The notes below the pieces were generated by a model, which did not search any database, was not told where the DNA came from, and worked only from the letters and a program-made list of their open reading frames with translations. DNA of 64,000 nucleotides from NCBI GenBank assembly GCA_002491195.1, contig DKVL01000020.1:1-64000 (forward strand). The letters are read 5' to 3'. Shown piece by piece: positions 16,796-25,500 of the stretch (its first letter is position 1; each line of letters begins with the position of its first letter). Origin of the DNA: Lachnospiraceae bacterium UBA7179. Its GTDB lineage: Bacteria; Bacillota; Clostridia; Lachnospirales; Lachnospiraceae. The translations under genes and the position numbers were made by a program.

Positions 16796-17482
16796 ATGAG
16801 CATGATGAAAGACGATGAATATTTACCGCTTAGGGATGTAGTGTTTAACACATTACGGCAGGAGATACTCACCGGAAAGCTCAAACCCGGAGAGCGATTG
16901 ATGGAGATTCACCTGGCAAATAAGCTCGGTGTGAGCCGCACGCCGATTCGTGAAGCGATTCGGAAACTGGAGCTCGAAGGACTGGTGATCATGATACCAA
17001 GGCGAGGCGCTGAGGTGGCGCAGATCACGTTAAAGAGTCTGCAGGATGTCATGGAGGTCAGACGTGCGCTGGATGTGCTTGCGATCGAGCTTGCCTGCGA
17101 GCGTATGGGGCAGGAGGATCTGGACAGTCTCTATCAGGCGTGCGAGAATTTCCACGCAGCCGTCAAGACAAAAGACACCAGGATGCTGGCCGAGGCGGAT
17201 GTGGCATTTCATGACAAGATTGTATTGTCCACCGGAAATGCCAGGCTGATCCAGCTGGTCAGCAATTTGTCGGAGCAGATGTACCGCTATCGGTTTGAGT
17301 ATTTGAAAGATGCTTCGTCCCATGAGATGCTTCAGCAGGAGCACATGGAAATGTACTACAGTATTTTGAAGAAAGATAAGATTACGGCTGCTGATGTTGT
17401 GAGAAAACATATCAATAATCAGGAGGAAGCCATTATCAAGCAGCTTCAGCTTGAAAAAGATGATTGCAAAAAAAGTGTATAA
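16796..17482 (+). CDS. GntR-family transcriptional regulator, FCD domain
   Basis: A 228-residue regulator. The N-terminal winged helix (about residues 10-75) contains GKLKPGERLMEIHLANKLGV and SRTPIREAIRKLELEGLV, the typical GntR motif. The C-terminal all-helical FCD domain (about 85-215) has the acidic and histidine positions AEADVAFHDKIVLSTGN and KHINNQEEAI that bind a metal and a carboxylate ligand. GGAGG is six bases from the ATG. It is cotranscribed with ispE, but its ligand is not evident. FadR-subfamily regulators usually respond to organic acids. Confidence 0.92.
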   Translation: MSMMKDDEYLPLRDVVFNTLRQEILTGKLKPGERLMEIHLANKLGVSRTPIREAIRKLELEGLVIMIPRRGAEVAQITLKSLQDVMEVRRALDVLAIELACERMGQEDLDSLYQACENFHAAVKTKDTRMLAEADVAFHDKIVLSTGNARLIQLVSNLSEQMYRYRFEYLKDASSHEMLQQEHMEMYYSILKKDKITAADVVRKHINNQEEAIIKQLQLEKDDCKKSV

Positions 17483-17536
17483 ACATTTTAGATATGTCCA
17501 TACTTACAGATAGAAGCAAATGGGAGGTATGGACAT

Positions 17537-17788
17537 ATGTTATTGCGGAAAAAATATTTGAAAAATATATTGGCGGTTTTGGGAGTTGTGCTGTGGGTTG
17601 GCGCGTTAAGTCCGGAGATTTTTATTCAGTCTGGACTTAGCTGTATTCTCGACGAGAATGGGGAGGAACTTACGGCCGAGGAAGCAGAGAAATTTATGGA
17701 ATCTTATTTTTATGGAAATGAAGATACGGATGCATCGGTGGAGATTCAATACAGGTTGGCGTTGTTGGAGTGGCTGCAAATCCGATAA
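17537..17788 (+). CDS. Small exported or membrane-anchored protein
   Basis: An 83-residue protein with an N-terminal hydrophobic segment (NILAVLGVVLWVGALSP) followed by an acidic tail (EELTAEEAEKFMESYFYG). It is not recognised. GGGAGG lies seven bases before the ATG. It precedes the DUF1934 gene by 36 bases and may be in the same transcript. Confidence 0.6.
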   Translation: MLLRKKYLKNILAVLGVVLWVGALSPEIFIQSGLSCILDENGEELTAEEAEKFMESYFYGNEDTDASVEIQYRLALLEWLQIR

Positions 17789-17824
17789 CAATGCGTGACG
17801 GTGCACGCAGGGAGGTAGGAATAT

Positions 17825-18283
17825 ATGACAAAGGAAGTGCTTGTATCAATACGCGGACTTCAGTTCGTTGACAATGAAGTGGGGCAGTCGGCTTCTGACG
17901 AGGAGCTTGACCAGATCGAGACGATCTGCCCCGGCGAGTATTATCATCGAAATGGTGCACATTATATACGATATGAGGAAATTATGGAGGATTTTCCAGA
18001 ATCGGTCCATAATATGATTAAGCTGAAAGGAAAAGAATTTTCACTCTGGAAAAAAGGGCCAGTCAATGTGCAGCTGGTGTTTTCAGAGGGGAAAAAGACC
18101 ATGACAGATTATGTTACTCCTTTCGGAAATATTTTAGTCGCGATGGACACAAAAGAAGTCTGTGTGACGGAGGGTGAGGACTGTCTGGAAATACATATTG
18201 CCTATGGACTTGAGGCAAATTATCAGTTCATAGCAGACTGTAACATCACAATCGAGATAAAGAATAGCATGAACAATCTTTGA
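17825..18283 (+). CDS. DUF1934 (YwiB-like) calycin-fold protein
   Basis: A 152-residue protein of the DUF1934 family, predicted to be a small beta-barrel. The order of strands and the segment AHYIRYEEIMED followed by NMIKLKGKEFSLWKKGPVNV and the C-terminal IHIAYGLEANYQ... fit. These proteins are common in Firmicutes and their ligand is unknown. The ribosome binding site is GGGAGGTAGG. Its stop lies in a perfect terminator hairpin shared with the convergent synthetase gene. Confidence 0.8.
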   Translation: MTKEVLVSIRGLQFVDNEVGQSASDEELDQIETICPGEYYHRNGAHYIRYEEIMEDFPESVHNMIKLKGKEFSLWKKGPVNVQLVFSEGKKTMTDYVTPFGNILVAMDTKEVCVTEGEDCLEIHIAYGLEANYQFIADCNITIEIKNSMNNL

Positions 18284-18297
18284 TTGTTCATGCTATT
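18263..18297. terminator. Bidirectional terminator
   Basis: AATAGCATGAACAATC pairs perfectly with GATTGTTCATGCTATT across a three-base loop, between two convergent genes. Confidence 0.85.
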
Positions 18298-18983
18298 TAT
18301 TGCATTGGTTCCTGTGGATTGTCCCTGCGGATCTCATCGAGCAGATGCTTCATGCGCCGTTCCATCTCGGAGAGTTCTCCGGAGTAATTGCGAAAAGCGT
18401 CTGTTGTCTCATCTGGCGTATCACCTTTGTAACAGATACGATGTTCCATGCTTGCCCACAAGTCCATGGCGAGCGTGCGAAACTGTATCTCTACAGGATA
18501 GTACTGCATCCCCTCGATGCGGTACACTGGAATGCCAAGCACCATATGATAGCTTTTGTATCCACTGTCCTTGGGATAGTGGATATAGTCGCTTTCCTTC
18601 AGAATTAACAGGTCAGTCTGCGTTTTTACGAGTGAGAGGATGCTGAAAATGTCCTCCACAAAATAGCAGATCACACGGATTCCGGCAATGTCTGTCAGGT
18701 TGTCTTTCGCAGTGTAAGCCGTGACAGGTAGATTCTTGCTGGCAAGCTTTTTCTCGATGCTCTTTCTGCTCTTGATGCGAGCCTGTATATTGTGGATTGG
18801 GTAATCTCTGTATTTTTTCCGGTAATCTTCATTCAATCCGTTCATGCGGACCTCGAGCCTTGTCATTGCCTCACGGTATGGCTCTACGAGCTGATCGTAC
18901 TCTTCCTGAGGGATACGCTCGATCTTAGACGGTGATATAAAAGCGAGCGCCTTCGGCGGTTCATAGATCCCTTCACTGTTCAT
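18297..18983 (-). CDS. Small alarmone synthetase (RelA/SpoT synthetase domain only)
   Basis: A stand-alone (p)ppGpp synthetase of about 228 residues. It moves pyrophosphate from ATP to GDP or GTP. Motifs: RIKSRKSIEKKL (nucleotide binding), DIAGIRVICYFVEDIF (catalytic Asp), DYIHYPKDSGYKSYHMV (G-loop) and VEIQFRTLAMDLWASMEH (catalytic Glu). No hydrolase, TGS or ACT domain is present. The ATG at 18983 has AAAGGA just before it. A TTG at 19028, with a GGGGGCGG upstream, would add 15 residues and cannot be excluded. Residues after the synthetase fold are acidic, which resembles RelQ-type tetramerising tails. Confidence 0.9.
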   Translation of the reverse strand: MNSEGIYEPPKALAFISPSKIERIPQEEYDQLVEPYREAMTRLEVRMNGLNEDYRKKYRDYPIHNIQARIKSRKSIEKKLASKNLPVTAYTAKDNLTDIAGIRVICYFVEDIFSILSLVKTQTDLLILKESDYIHYPKDSGYKSYHMVLGIPVYRIEGMQYYPVEIQFRTLAMDLWASMEHRICYKGDTPDETTDAFRNYSGELSEMERRMKHLLDEIRRDNPQEPMQ

Positions 18984-19436
18984 TTCCTTTAGTATATCAT
19001 TTTGAAATTCATTTTTTCTTGCAATCAAAAATTCCGCCCCCTGATGTATGCAGTTATATAATTGGATTGATGTGTGAAATCTCTTCACACTTTTTGCCGC
19101 TCTAATATAATATGCACATTTTCGTGATTGTTTCCGATAATACAAGAAAAAGAGAATGTGCGCGAAGTTTCTGCATACCTTATTACTCCTATATATTCAA
19201 TATAGCTCAAATCAGTTGTGAAAGCAATGAGAAATATATAAAATTAACAAAAAATATATTAATTCGTCACAGTTTTTGTTAAATGTGTGTTGCGCTTGGA
19301 AATGCAACAGGAAACATTGTACAAAAATAGTGGAAATGATATTGCAGTTGGTGGTATACTATAGCTATGTGATGGCAGGAAGGGAACGACAGCAAATCGA
19401 ATGATTGAATTTGAATAAAGAAAGGATGGATCACAC
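18984..19436. other. Divergent intergenic region
   Basis: About 450 bases between the divergent alarmone synthetase and isomerase genes. No gene is seen, except that the synthetase frame remains open to 19145 on the minus strand. An extended -10 box lies at 19352-19360. The rest is AT-rich with no clear structure. Confidence 0.5.
19352..19360 (+). promoter_or_regulatory. Extended -10 promoter for the isomerase gene
   Basis: TGGTATACT is an extended -10 box (TGn followed by a TATAAT-like hexamer). No good -35 hexamer is present. Confidence 0.45.
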
Positions 19437-20078
19437 ATGAAAATTGCACTGATCAACGAAAACAGCCAGGCGGCAAAAAATGCCATGATCTGCGAGACAC
19501 TCAGAAAAGTCGTAGAGCCTATGGGACACGAGGTATTTAATTATGGAATGTACACTGCGGAGGATGAGCATCAGCTGACATATGTGCAGAATGGTATTCT
19601 GGCAGCAGTACTTTTGAACTCGGGGGCAGCGGATTTTGTCATAACAGGATGCGGCACAGGCGAGGGCGCGATGCTTGCGTGCAATGCGTTCCCCAAGGTG
19701 CTCTGCGGACATATTGAGTCACCGCTTGATGCATATCTGTTTTCACAGGTAAATGACGGAAACTGCGTGGCGCTTCCATTTGCGGAAAATTTTGGCTGGG
19801 GCGGTGAGCTGAATCTGGAGTATATCTTCGAAAAGTTGTTCTGCACGCCGGGCGGCGGTGGATATCCAAAGGAGCGCGTTGTGCCAGAGCAGAGAAATAA
19901 GAAGATTCTCGATGAAGTTAAGACTGTCACACACGCTGATTTGTGCGATATATTGCCGAAATTGGACAAGGAGCTCTGCAAGGGTGCGCTGAGCGGGGAG
20001 AAGTTCAGGGAATATTTTTTTGCAAACTGCAAGTGTGACAAGATTGCGGCAGCAGTGAAAGAGATCATCGGGGAGTAG
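19437..20078 (+). CDS. RpiB/LacA/LacB family sugar-phosphate isomerase
   Basis: A 213-residue protein. The N-terminal 150 residues match the RpiB/LacAB fold: KIALINENSQAAKN, MGHEVFNYG, then the catalytic loop ADFVITGCGTGEGAMLACN and HIESPLDAYLFSQVNDGNC. The conserved Cys in the GCGTGEG loop could be the general base. A C-terminal helical extension of about 60 residues, beyond the usual 140-150, marks a longer clade often found in Clostridia. The substrate is a phosphosugar such as ribose 5-phosphate or an unusual pentose or hexose phosphate. Confidence 0.85.
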   Translation: MKIALINENSQAAKNAMICETLRKVVEPMGHEVFNYGMYTAEDEHQLTYVQNGILAAVLLNSGAADFVITGCGTGEGAMLACNAFPKVLCGHIESPLDAYLFSQVNDGNCVALPFAENFGWGGELNLEYIFEKLFCTPGGGGYPKERVVPEQRNKKILDEVKTVTHADLCDILPKLDKELCKGALSGEKFREYFFANCKCDKIAAAVKEIIGE

Positions 20079-20141
20079 CAGGCATTCTTCATTTGAAATT
20101 TGCTTTGATTCTGCGGGATTAGCTGCAATGGGGGTTTTAAG

Positions 20142-20318
20142 ATGCTGTTAGATAAGATTTATTATACTGTGAACAGTCTCGAGGGCGATTATGCGTATCT
20201 GAAGAAAGAAGATGACGCGTCTGACGAACTTAAGTGCGTTGCGCGGGCGCTGCTCCCAGCGGAGATTGTGGAAGGTTCGCGGCTGGTCTATGAGATGATG
20301 GAATACAATATTGTATAA
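20142..20318 (+). CDS. Small 58-residue protein
   Basis: MLLDKIYYTVNSLEGDYAYL begins a 58-residue acidic protein that ends LVYEMMEYNIV. GGGGG lies eight bases before the ATG. The alternation of strand-like segments suggests a small beta-rich fold similar in size to DUF3006-type proteins, but no family can be named with confidence. It lies between the isomerase and a MATE exporter. Confidence 0.55.
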   Translation: MLLDKIYYTVNSLEGDYAYLKKEDDASDELKCVARALLPAEIVEGSRLVYEMMEYNIV

Positions 20319-20330
20319 ATGGGTGGAAGT

Positions 20331-20390
20331 GTGAAGAACGCACAGGGCAGCGTTCTTCACGGATTGTTTATGCCGATGAGGAGGGCAGAC
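20331..20390 (+). repeat. Modular palindromic intergenic repeat, copy 2
   Basis: GTGAAGAACGC and GCGTTCTTCAC pair around a short CACAGGGCA loop region at 20331-20360. A degenerate TTTATGCCG...GGGCAGAC module follows. It runs directly into the ribosome binding region of the MATE gene. Confidence 0.65.
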
Positions 20391-20394
20391 GGAA

Positions 20395-21744
20395 ATGAAA
20401 AACGGTGCGTCGGACAGTATCGTGAAGGAGACCTTACATATGGCGTGGCCTGCGGTGTGCGAGTCCTTCTTTGTGTCGCTGGCGGGCATGATCGACTCGC
20501 TGATGGTGAGCTCGATCGGTTCTTATGCGGTGGCAGCAGTGGGGCTTACGACGCAGCCGAAATTTATGGGGATGGCACTTTTTATTGCAATGAATGTTTC
20601 CATATCGGCGCTTGTCGCAAGGCGGCGCGGCGAGCAGAAAAAGGACGAGGCAAATCGGATTTTGCTGACGGCACTCCTGTTCATACTGGTGTCTGTGGCA
20701 GTGGTATCTGTGTTGTGTGTGGCGTTTGCCAATCAGATTATCCATTTTTGCGGTTCGGCGCAGGACACACATGACACGGCTGTCATTTATTTTCGGATTA
20801 TTATGGGCGGTATGGTTTTTAATGTGGTTTCCATGGGTATCAATGCTGCACAGCGTGGAGCTGGCAACACGATCATTGCCATGCGGACCAATATTACGTC
20901 AAATGTCGTGAATGTGATCGGCAATTATCTGCTGATCAACGGTCATCTGGGCTTTCCGGCGCTCGGCATTCACGGGGCAGCGATCGCTACTGTGTTTGGT
21001 ACGGTGGTGGCGTGTGTCATGAGTGTGTGCTCGTTGTTCCCGAAGGACAACTTTGTGAGCTTCCCATATATTATCAAGACCAAAATAAAGGCATCTGCGC
21101 AGACTTTGGTGCATATTGTCAAGGTGGGGTATTCGGTCTTTATCGAGCAGGTGCTGATGCGTATCGGTTTCATGTCCACGGCGATGATGGCGGCGGGCAT
21201 GGGAACGGACGCGATGGCAGCGCATCAGGTTGGCATGAATATATTGGGATTGACGTTTTCTTTCGGCGATGGAATGCAGGTGGCGGCGGTTGCGCTGATT
21301 GGCAGGAGTCTGGGTGAGGGACTTCCGGACAAGGCCAAGGAGTATGGAAAAGTGTGCAGGCGCATCGGCATGTGTATCTCGGTGGCGCTGGCTGTGATTT
21401 ATCTCTTTGGAGGAGAGACGCTGTACAGGTTATTTTTTGAGGAAGATCATATCGTGGCGTATGGCGTGCGGATTATCCATGTCATTATCATAATCGTACT
21501 CTTTCAGGTATCGCAGGTTATTTACATGGGATGTCTTCGGGGTGCGGGCGATACGACTTACACGGCGATGGCGTCAACGATCAGTGTCACTGTGATCAGA
21601 ACGCTGTTCTCCTATCTGTGTGGTATCGTACTTGGATGGGGAATCACCGGAATCTGGCTTGGCGTGCTGGCGGACCAGATTTCACGATTTCTCTTTGCCT
21701 CCATACGGTTCCGGGCGGGGAAGTGGACTGGGATCAAAATATAA
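20395..21744 (+). CDS. MATE-family multidrug efflux transporter
   Basis: A 449-residue membrane protein with twelve predicted spans in two homologous halves. The first half starts VKETLHMAWPAVCESFFVSL and contains MIDSLMVSSIGSYAVAAVGL; the second contains VEIGYSVF-like IVKVGYSVFIEQVLMRIGFM and AMAAHQVGMNILG. These are the hallmarks of NorM/MepA-type cation-coupled exporters. The substrate cannot be predicted. It begins just after a palindromic repeat that also carries its GAGGAGG site. Confidence 0.92.
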   Translation: MKNGASDSIVKETLHMAWPAVCESFFVSLAGMIDSLMVSSIGSYAVAAVGLTTQPKFMGMALFIAMNVSISALVARRRGEQKKDEANRILLTALLFILVSVAVVSVLCVAFANQIIHFCGSAQDTHDTAVIYFRIIMGGMVFNVVSMGINAAQRGAGNTIIAMRTNITSNVVNVIGNYLLINGHLGFPALGIHGAAIATVFGTVVACVMSVCSLFPKDNFVSFPYIIKTKIKASAQTLVHIVKVGYSVFIEQVLMRIGFMSTAMMAAGMGTDAMAAHQVGMNILGLTFSFGDGMQVAAVALIGRSLGEGLPDKAKEYGKVCRRIGMCISVALAVIYLFGGETLYRLFFEEDHIVAYGVRIIHVIIIIVLFQVSQVIYMGCLRGAGDTTYTAMASTISVTVIRTLFSYLCGIVLGWGITGIWLGVLADQISRFLFASIRFRAGKWTGIKI

Positions 21745-21760
21745 TTGTACAATATATGCA

Positions 21761-21824
21761 AAAAGAGAGTTGTTTTTTTGTGCGGGGTTATGCGTTTAAC
21801 CTTTGAAAAAACAACTCTTTTTTA
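21761..21824 (+). terminator. Terminator after MATE gene
   Basis: AAAAGAGAGTTGTTTTTT pairs with GAAAAAACAACTCTTTTTT, followed by ATTATA. Long stem with an inner loop. Confidence 0.7.
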
Positions 21825-21889
21825 TTATACTAGAGCGTGTATGAAAAATGCTTTCCGGCAAATGTGCGAGAAAAGCGGGGGTGGTATTG

Positions 21890-23005
21890 ATGGAAAACGA
21901 ACGGGTTCGGATAGCGGACATCGCAGAGGAGTTGGGACTTAGCACGGCAACGGTGTCCAATGTGATTCACGGGAAGACGAAAAAAATATCGGACGAGACG
22001 GCAAAGCGTGTCCTGGAGCTTGTGGAAAAGAGGGGATATTTCCCAAGCATGGCGGGCATTCTGTTGGCACAGAACGATTCCAGGATCATCGGCGTTGTCG
22101 TGAATGATCATGATAAGTACGAAGGTCATGTCCTGGAGGATGGTTTTATCGCATCGTCAATCAATGCCTTGTCGAAGGAGATTGATGCGGCTGGTTATTT
22201 TATGATGCTCAAAGTGACCAAAAGATCGGATGATATCGTACGGTTTGCATCGATGTGGAATATGGACGGGCTGGTGATCATCGGATTTTGCGAGCAGGAT
22301 TATAAGAAACTGCGGGAATCCATGCATATTCCGTTTGTGATATATGATGGGTATTTTCAGGAGACGCATGGCATCGACAGGCTTGTGAATCTGTTGATTG
22401 ACGACTATGATGGCGGTTATCAGGTGGGAACGTATTTGAAGAGTATGGGACATGATAAGGTGCTGTGTATTGCGGATAATGATATCTGTATGGATTTAGA
22501 GCGCATAAAAGGCTGTGAGTCTGCCATGGGACAGGAGGGCGTTCATTTTATGCAGATTCCGCAGCAGGAGAGGGAACGAATGCATTTTTATCAGGAGAAG
22601 CTGGCTGAGATCCTGAAGTATTCCGCGGTCTTTGCGGTGTCGGATTTTTATGCGGTTGAGTTGATACGCTATCTGCAGGGAAAGGGAATACGGGTGCCAG
22701 AGGATATCTCTGTTGTGGGGTTTGATGACAGTCCGCTGTGCAATTTCTGCAGTCCGGCGCTGACCACAGTAAGGCAGGACGCAGAGATGCGGGCGAAGAC
22801 CGCAGTTGGAGCATTGCAGGATCTGCGAGTGGGGACGCAGGAGTGTGCAGAGGTGAAATTGCCTGTTTTTCTGGTTGAGAGGGAGAGTGTTTGTGCCGCT
22901 GATGGCGGCATGACAGGAAGTGTGAGAAGAACTTCTAGCCACTCGCAGCAAAGGCTGCTTCGCGGAGAAGTTCTAAGTCTGCATAGCAGACTTTTATCAC
23001 ACTGA
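21890..23005 (+). CDS. LacI-family transcriptional regulator with repeat-derived C-terminus
   Basis: A 371-residue regulator. The N-terminal HTH (residues 7-30, RIADIAEELGLSTATVSNVI) is followed by the hinge and a periplasmic-binding-like domain with IIGVVVNDHDKY near 63 and VPEDISVVGFDDSPLCNFCS near 270. The domain normally ends near LPVFLVERES. Here the last 40 residues (from VCAADGGMTG onward, rich in Ser, Arg and His) are encoded by an intergenic palindromic repeat that lies within the frame. ATG at 21890 has GGGGGTGG upstream; an ATG at 21848 lacks a site. The effector and targets are unknown; the neighbour is a MATE exporter. Confidence 0.88.
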   Translation: MENERVRIADIAEELGLSTATVSNVIHGKTKKISDETAKRVLELVEKRGYFPSMAGILLAQNDSRIIGVVVNDHDKYEGHVLEDGFIASSINALSKEIDAAGYFMMLKVTKRSDDIVRFASMWNMDGLVIIGFCEQDYKKLRESMHIPFVIYDGYFQETHGIDRLVNLLIDDYDGGYQVGTYLKSMGHDKVLCIADNDICMDLERIKGCESAMGQEGVHFMQIPQQERERMHFYQEKLAEILKYSAVFAVSDFYAVELIRYLQGKGIRVPEDISVVGFDDSPLCNFCSPALTTVRQDAEMRAKTAVGALQDLRVGTQECAEVKLPVFLVERESVCAADGGMTGSVRRTSSHSQQRLLRGEVLSLHSRLLSH

Positions 23006-23035
23006 AGAATGCCAAAGGGCAGGCATTCTTCTCAC
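22890..23035 (+). repeat. Modular palindromic intergenic repeat, copy 3
   Basis: TTTGTGCCG...GGCGGCATGAC at 22890-22914, then a long stem (AGAACTTCT...AGAAGTTCT), then the core hairpin GAAGAATGCC...GGCATTCTTC at 23004-23031. Here the modules are in a different order from copies 1 and 5, and the first part lies inside the LacI reading frame. Confidence 0.65.
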
Positions 23036-23114
23036 GGCCTATGTAAAAAGTCCGATGAAAAGGAATAAAACGAAAAAGGAACCAAATTGCTATAACAGTA
23101 GAAGGATGGGGAAC

Positions 23115-24518
23115 ATGGATAATTATGATTGTGATTTCAAGAAAGAAACATTTGAAAAAATAGTGCTTAAAATAGCGCTGCCTGTGACATTGCAGTCTCT
23201 GCTGCAGTCCTCGTTCAGCGTGATCGACCAGGTGATGATCGGACAGCTTGGAAGCGGCAGTATTGCCGGAATCGGTCTGGGAGGAAAGTTTGCTTCGCTG
23301 TATTCCGTTGTGCTTGCTGCGATCGCATCGGTGGCTGGAATTATGATCTCGCAGTATTTGGGGAGAAAGGATGAGAGGTCGGCTGCAAAAAACTTTTCGA
23401 TCAATATGGCAATGTCTGTCGGACTGGCAGTAGTTTTTACGGTGCTGAGTGTGGTATTTCCAGATAAGATTATGGCGCTCTACACAAAAGATGAGGCGAC
23501 AAGGACATTGGCTGTACAATATCTGCGGATCTATGCGATATCTTTTCTGCCGATGGCGGTCAGTTTCATTGCAGCAACGATGCTTCGCTGTAGGGAGAAG
23601 GCGACGCAGCCGCTTTATGCGAGTATTTTTGCACTGGTGTTGAATACAGGATTGAATTATTTACTGATTTTTGGAAAGTGGATCTTTCCTGCAATGGGAG
23701 TGAAGGGGGCTGCGCTTGCAAGCGTCGTGGCGCAGGCGGTATCTTGTATGGTTCTTCTCATTTTCCTGTGTTTGAAGGAGAACAGGGGGAAGGAACCTGC
23801 TCAAATGGGCACGGTCGGTCAGGAGGAAGGGAACGGGGAGCGCGTAGCAGGAGAAACAGATGGCCTGACCAGCTATGGAGCGCAATATCTGAAAATTCTT
23901 TGTCCAATGCTGCTGTGTGAGTTTTTATGGAGTCTGGGAGAGAACGTATATACGGCAATTTATGGGAATATCGGAACGGACGCCTGCGCCGCGATGACGA
24001 TGACAATACCAGTTCAGACAATCGTGATCGGTGCGCTGAGTGGTTTGTCGCAGGCCGCAGGTATTTTGATCGGAAAATCTCTTGGCGCTGGAAAATATGA
24101 ACAGGCATATACAGAGTCAAAAAAACTGATGATATATGGTCTTGCTGCATCCATAGTGTTGTCTGTGGCACTGGTGGCTGTCAGTCCGTTCTATGTGAGA
24201 ATCTTCAATGTGGAGCCGTCCGTGCAGGCAATCACGAGGAGTCTGTTGATCGCGATCGCTGTTATTGCACCGGTTAAGGTATTGAATATGATATTGGGCG
24301 GAGGGATTATCCGAAGCGGGGGAAAGACAGCGTATACCATGTGGATCGACCTGATTGGGACATGGGTGTTCGGCGTGCCACTGGGATTGTTGAGCGCCTT
24401 TGTGTGGAACCTGGATGTGCAGTATGTCTATTTTATATTGTCCTTGGAGGAGTGTGTCCGGCTGGGGATATCAATTGTAATTTTCAGGCGCAGGGTGTGG
24501 ATGGAGCGTATTCGGTAA
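23115..24518 (+). CDS. MATE-family efflux transporter (second)
   Basis: About 467 residues and twelve spans. Typical segments: LQSLLQSSFSVIDQVMIGQL, ISQYLGRKD, MTIPVQTIVIGALSGLSQAAGI and LGAGKYEQAYTESKKL. A soluble insert (KENRGKEPAQMGTVGQEEG...) of about 40 residues joins the two halves. ATG at 23115 is chosen because AAGGA is eight bases upstream; ATGs at 23106 and 23055 are possible. It differs clearly from the MATE protein at 20395. Role: Na+ or H+ driven export of an unknown compound. Confidence 0.9.
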   Translation: MDNYDCDFKKETFEKIVLKIALPVTLQSLLQSSFSVIDQVMIGQLGSGSIAGIGLGGKFASLYSVVLAAIASVAGIMISQYLGRKDERSAAKNFSINMAMSVGLAVVFTVLSVVFPDKIMALYTKDEATRTLAVQYLRIYAISFLPMAVSFIAATMLRCREKATQPLYASIFALVLNTGLNYLLIFGKWIFPAMGVKGAALASVVAQAVSCMVLLIFLCLKENRGKEPAQMGTVGQEEGNGERVAGETDGLTSYGAQYLKILCPMLLCEFLWSLGENVYTAIYGNIGTDACAAMTMTIPVQTIVIGALSGLSQAAGILIGKSLGAGKYEQAYTESKKLMIYGLAASIVLSVALVAVSPFYVRIFNVEPSVQAITRSLLIAIAVIAPVKVLNMILGGGIIRSGGKTAYTMWIDLIGTWVFGVPLGLLSAFVWNLDVQYVYFILSLEECVRLGISIVIFRRRVWMERIR

Positions 24519-24570
24519 AAGATTGACTTGATGATGCAGAACAATGTATAATCAAGTCAATCTTATTTTT
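24517..24570 (+). terminator. Terminator after second MATE gene
   Basis: AAAAGATTGACTTGAT pairs with ATCAAGTCAATCTTATTTTT. Confidence 0.8.
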
Positions 24571-24622
24571 CTATAGGGGTTATGCATAGAATGTTGTGAA
24601 TGGGGAAAGGTGGTCTCTTTGG

Positions 24623-25039
24623 TTATTGAGGTTTGGCTAAGGCCGGTGTATCAAGAATAGTGCGCAATGCGTCCTGAAGAACCTGTGAACAGTTGATTCC
24701 ACGTTTGTCAGCGAGATTGACCATCCAGCAGGGGAGTGATACGTTTTTGCGGACGGAGTGGTTATCAGTGCGCGCGCGGTATTCAATGGTATCTGCAGTA
24801 ATGAGGGAGCAGATGGCATCAGCAGATAGACGAAGTTGTTCCTGGGGAGTTGGCGGGGCAATCTCGATATTTTCGTCCTCAGCAACGACAAGCCAGACAT
24901 TCATGGCATCGGTAATCTGATTCATGGCATCAGCGATATCTTTCCCTGTGGTGATGCAGCCTGGAAGATCAGGAACTTTTGCATAATATCCAGAGCCGGT
25001 CTCCATTGGTGTAAAGATAGCAGTATAAATATAAAACAT
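24623..25039 (-). CDS. hicB: HicB-family antitoxin
   Basis: A 138-residue protein with an N-terminal HicB-like partial RNase H fold (YTAIFTPMETGSGYYAKVPDLPGC then ITTGKDIADAMNQITDAMN) and a C-terminal DNA-binding segment with the RHH/HTH-like KNVSLPCWMVNLADKRGIN and VLQDALRTIL. It should bind HicA and repress the operon. GGAGG lies eight bases before the ATG at 25039. Its start lies inside the 3' end of hicA, so the two are translationally coupled. Confidence 0.88.
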   Translation of the reverse strand: MFYIYTAIFTPMETGSGYYAKVPDLPGCITTGKDIADAMNQITDAMNVWLVVAEDENIEIAPPTPQEQLRLSADAICSLITADTIEYRARTDNHSVRKNVSLPCWMVNLADKRGINCSQVLQDALRTILDTPALAKPQ

Positions 25040-25256
25040 AATAGACCTCCTCGAAGGCAATGAAAAGTAAATGTTTTCCAATGATATTAGCCTCTTTCAA
25101 TATGTATTTCATATCATTTTCGTTGAAATCATGACGCTTTACAGGTATGGTACTATGAGTGTCAGGATTATAGTAGATATCATGGTTGGTACCATGTCGT
25201 TTTAGGCAGTAGCCAGAAGCTTCAAGTGTTTTAATCGTTGTCTGTCTGGGACTCAT
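24969..25256 (-). CDS. hicA: HicA-family mRNA interferase toxin, with extended C-terminus
   Basis: The first 58 residues form a dsRBD-like HicA fold: TIKTLEASGYCLKRHGTNHD followed by STIPVKRHDFNENDMKYILKEANI, including the catalytic His in RHGTNH. HicA proteins normally stop after this helix. Here the frame runs on for about 37 more, mostly hydrophobic residues and overlaps hicB by 71 bases, which suggests the native stop codon was lost. AGAGGAGG lies before the ATG at 25256. The toxin cleaves mRNA when free of HicB. Confidence 0.85.
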   Translation of the reverse strand: MSPRQTTIKTLEASGYCLKRHGTNHDIYYNPDTHSTIPVKRHDFNENDMKYILKEANIIGKHLLFIAFEEVYYVLYLYCYLYTNGDRLWILCKSS

Positions 25257-25337
25257 GATGTACCTCCTCTAATAACATTAGTATACACAATATTGTGTAT
25301 GTTTTCAATAAAAGATTGAGAAATATTGAAAGTGAAC

Positions 25338-25500
25338 GTTACTTTTCACGGGTCAGGAATGCGCTGAACTGCGCATTCCGTGAGAACATGATTCAGGAGT
25401 GAAAATTTTGCTTTGCAAAATGGGCGATTTTTGCGAAGCAAAACTCTGAATATCGCCCCGAATCGTTACTATGAGCGGCCCCCTGGCCGTGAATAGTAAC
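25338..25500. mobile_element. MITE-like element with 8-bp target duplication
   Basis: A 163-base element with inverted ends GTTACTTTTCACGG and CCGTGAATAGTAAC. It is flanked by AAGTGAAC at 25330-25337 and at 25501-25508. It contains several internal hairpins, for example CAGGAATGCG...CGCATTCCG and AAAATTTTGC...GCAAAAT, and no gene. Ends and duplication length match the element at 15592. Confidence 0.8.

Noticed and set aside
19150..19436. Riboswitch before the isomerase gene
   Set aside because: No terminator or known aptamer pattern is visible; only an extended -10 box.
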